Below, in pieces: positions 12,877-12,886 of a stretch of DNA of 12,886 nt. The notes under the pieces were generated by a model. The model was not told where the DNA came from. It searched no databases and was given only the letters and a program-made list of their open reading frames with translations. The position numbers and the translations under genes were made by a program. The DNA is from Oscillospiraceae bacterium (GTDB lineage Bacteria; Bacillota; Clostridia; Oscillospirales; Oscillospiraceae): NCBI GenBank assembly GCA_017936205.1, contig JAGBGB010000015.1, positions 1-12,886 on the forward strand. Reading direction: 5' to 3'. How positions within the stretch are numbered: position 1 is the first letter of the stretch; every line of letters begins with the position of its first letter.

Positions 12877-12886
12877 TTCATTATAC

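Larger units (their letters stand above)
12190..12886 (-). mobile_element. IS200-like insertion sequence (IS200/IS605 superfamily, tnpA only)
   Basis: The element moves as single-stranded DNA by an HUH/Tyr transposase without inverted repeats or target duplications. It is defined here by a complete tnpA flanked by hairpins. At the left end (window right) lies AACCACTCGT-ATA-ACGAGTGGTT at 12854-12876. At the right end lie CCACCGGC-GAA-GCCGGTGG at 12200-12218 and a strong CTCACGCGT/ACGCGTGAG stem at 12252-12271. About 700 bases is the usual size for IS200. No tnpB or orfB follows. The exact cleavage points cannot be fixed: the right end is probably within about 12185-12199, and the left end may lie a few bases past the window. 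Confidence 0.85.

Overview
The window looks like chromosomal DNA of a gut-type Clostridia (Firmicutes/Bacillota), probably near the Oscillospiraceae. I infer this from AGGAGG-type ribosome sites, sigma-A-like promoters (TTGACA-17-TATACT), a Noc-type ParB, a YmdB-type phosphodiesterase, a ThiT/ECF thiamine transporter and a clostridial-style ECF sigma/anti-sigma pair. I could not run a database search, so the lineage is not proven.

Layout from left to right. (1) 1-4499, minus strand: a tight four-gene run read from 4499 towards 1. It holds a YmdB-like phosphodiesterase, an SbcD/YhaO-like metallophosphoesterase, an SbcC/YhaN-like coiled-coil ATPase with a transmembrane hairpin, and a TatD-family DNase cut off by the window edge. 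Gaps are -8, +12 and +19 bases, so this is very likely one operon of nucleic-acid processing enzymes. (2) 4724-5539, plus: a Noc-like ParB/CTPase protein, convergent with (3) 5619-6299, minus: a DnaQ-family DEDDh exonuclease. (4) 6321-7109: a divergent regulatory region in which two near-consensus promoters overlap at one shared -35 element. The minus one drives the exonuclease. The plus one drives a TPP riboswitch with an intrinsic terminator, then thiT.

(5) 7149-10606: two copies of a 221-226 bp, almost perfectly palindromic, MITE-like repeat lie in opposite orientation around a two-gene operon on the minus strand. The operon encodes an ABC exporter with a GNAT acetyltransferase domain fused at its C-terminus, translationally coupled to an unrecognised 141-residue protein. 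Each repeat copy lies in a 3' untranslated region, between a stop codon and an intrinsic terminator, and both have the same orientation relative to the mRNA (thiT on one side, the anti-sigma gene on the other). (6) 10646-12114, minus: an ECF sigma factor (TTG start) overlapping a membrane-anchored putative anti-sigma factor by ATGA. (7) about 12190-12886, minus: an IS200-like insertion sequence with a complete HUH/Y1 transposase and hairpins at both ends, directly upstream of the sigma operon.

Most genes are ordinary. The parts most worth a second look are the repeat pair and its 3'-UTR placement, the ABC-GNAT fusion with its coupled unknown partner, the shared -35 divergent promoters at the TPP riboswitch, and the IS200 element against the sigma-factor promoter.
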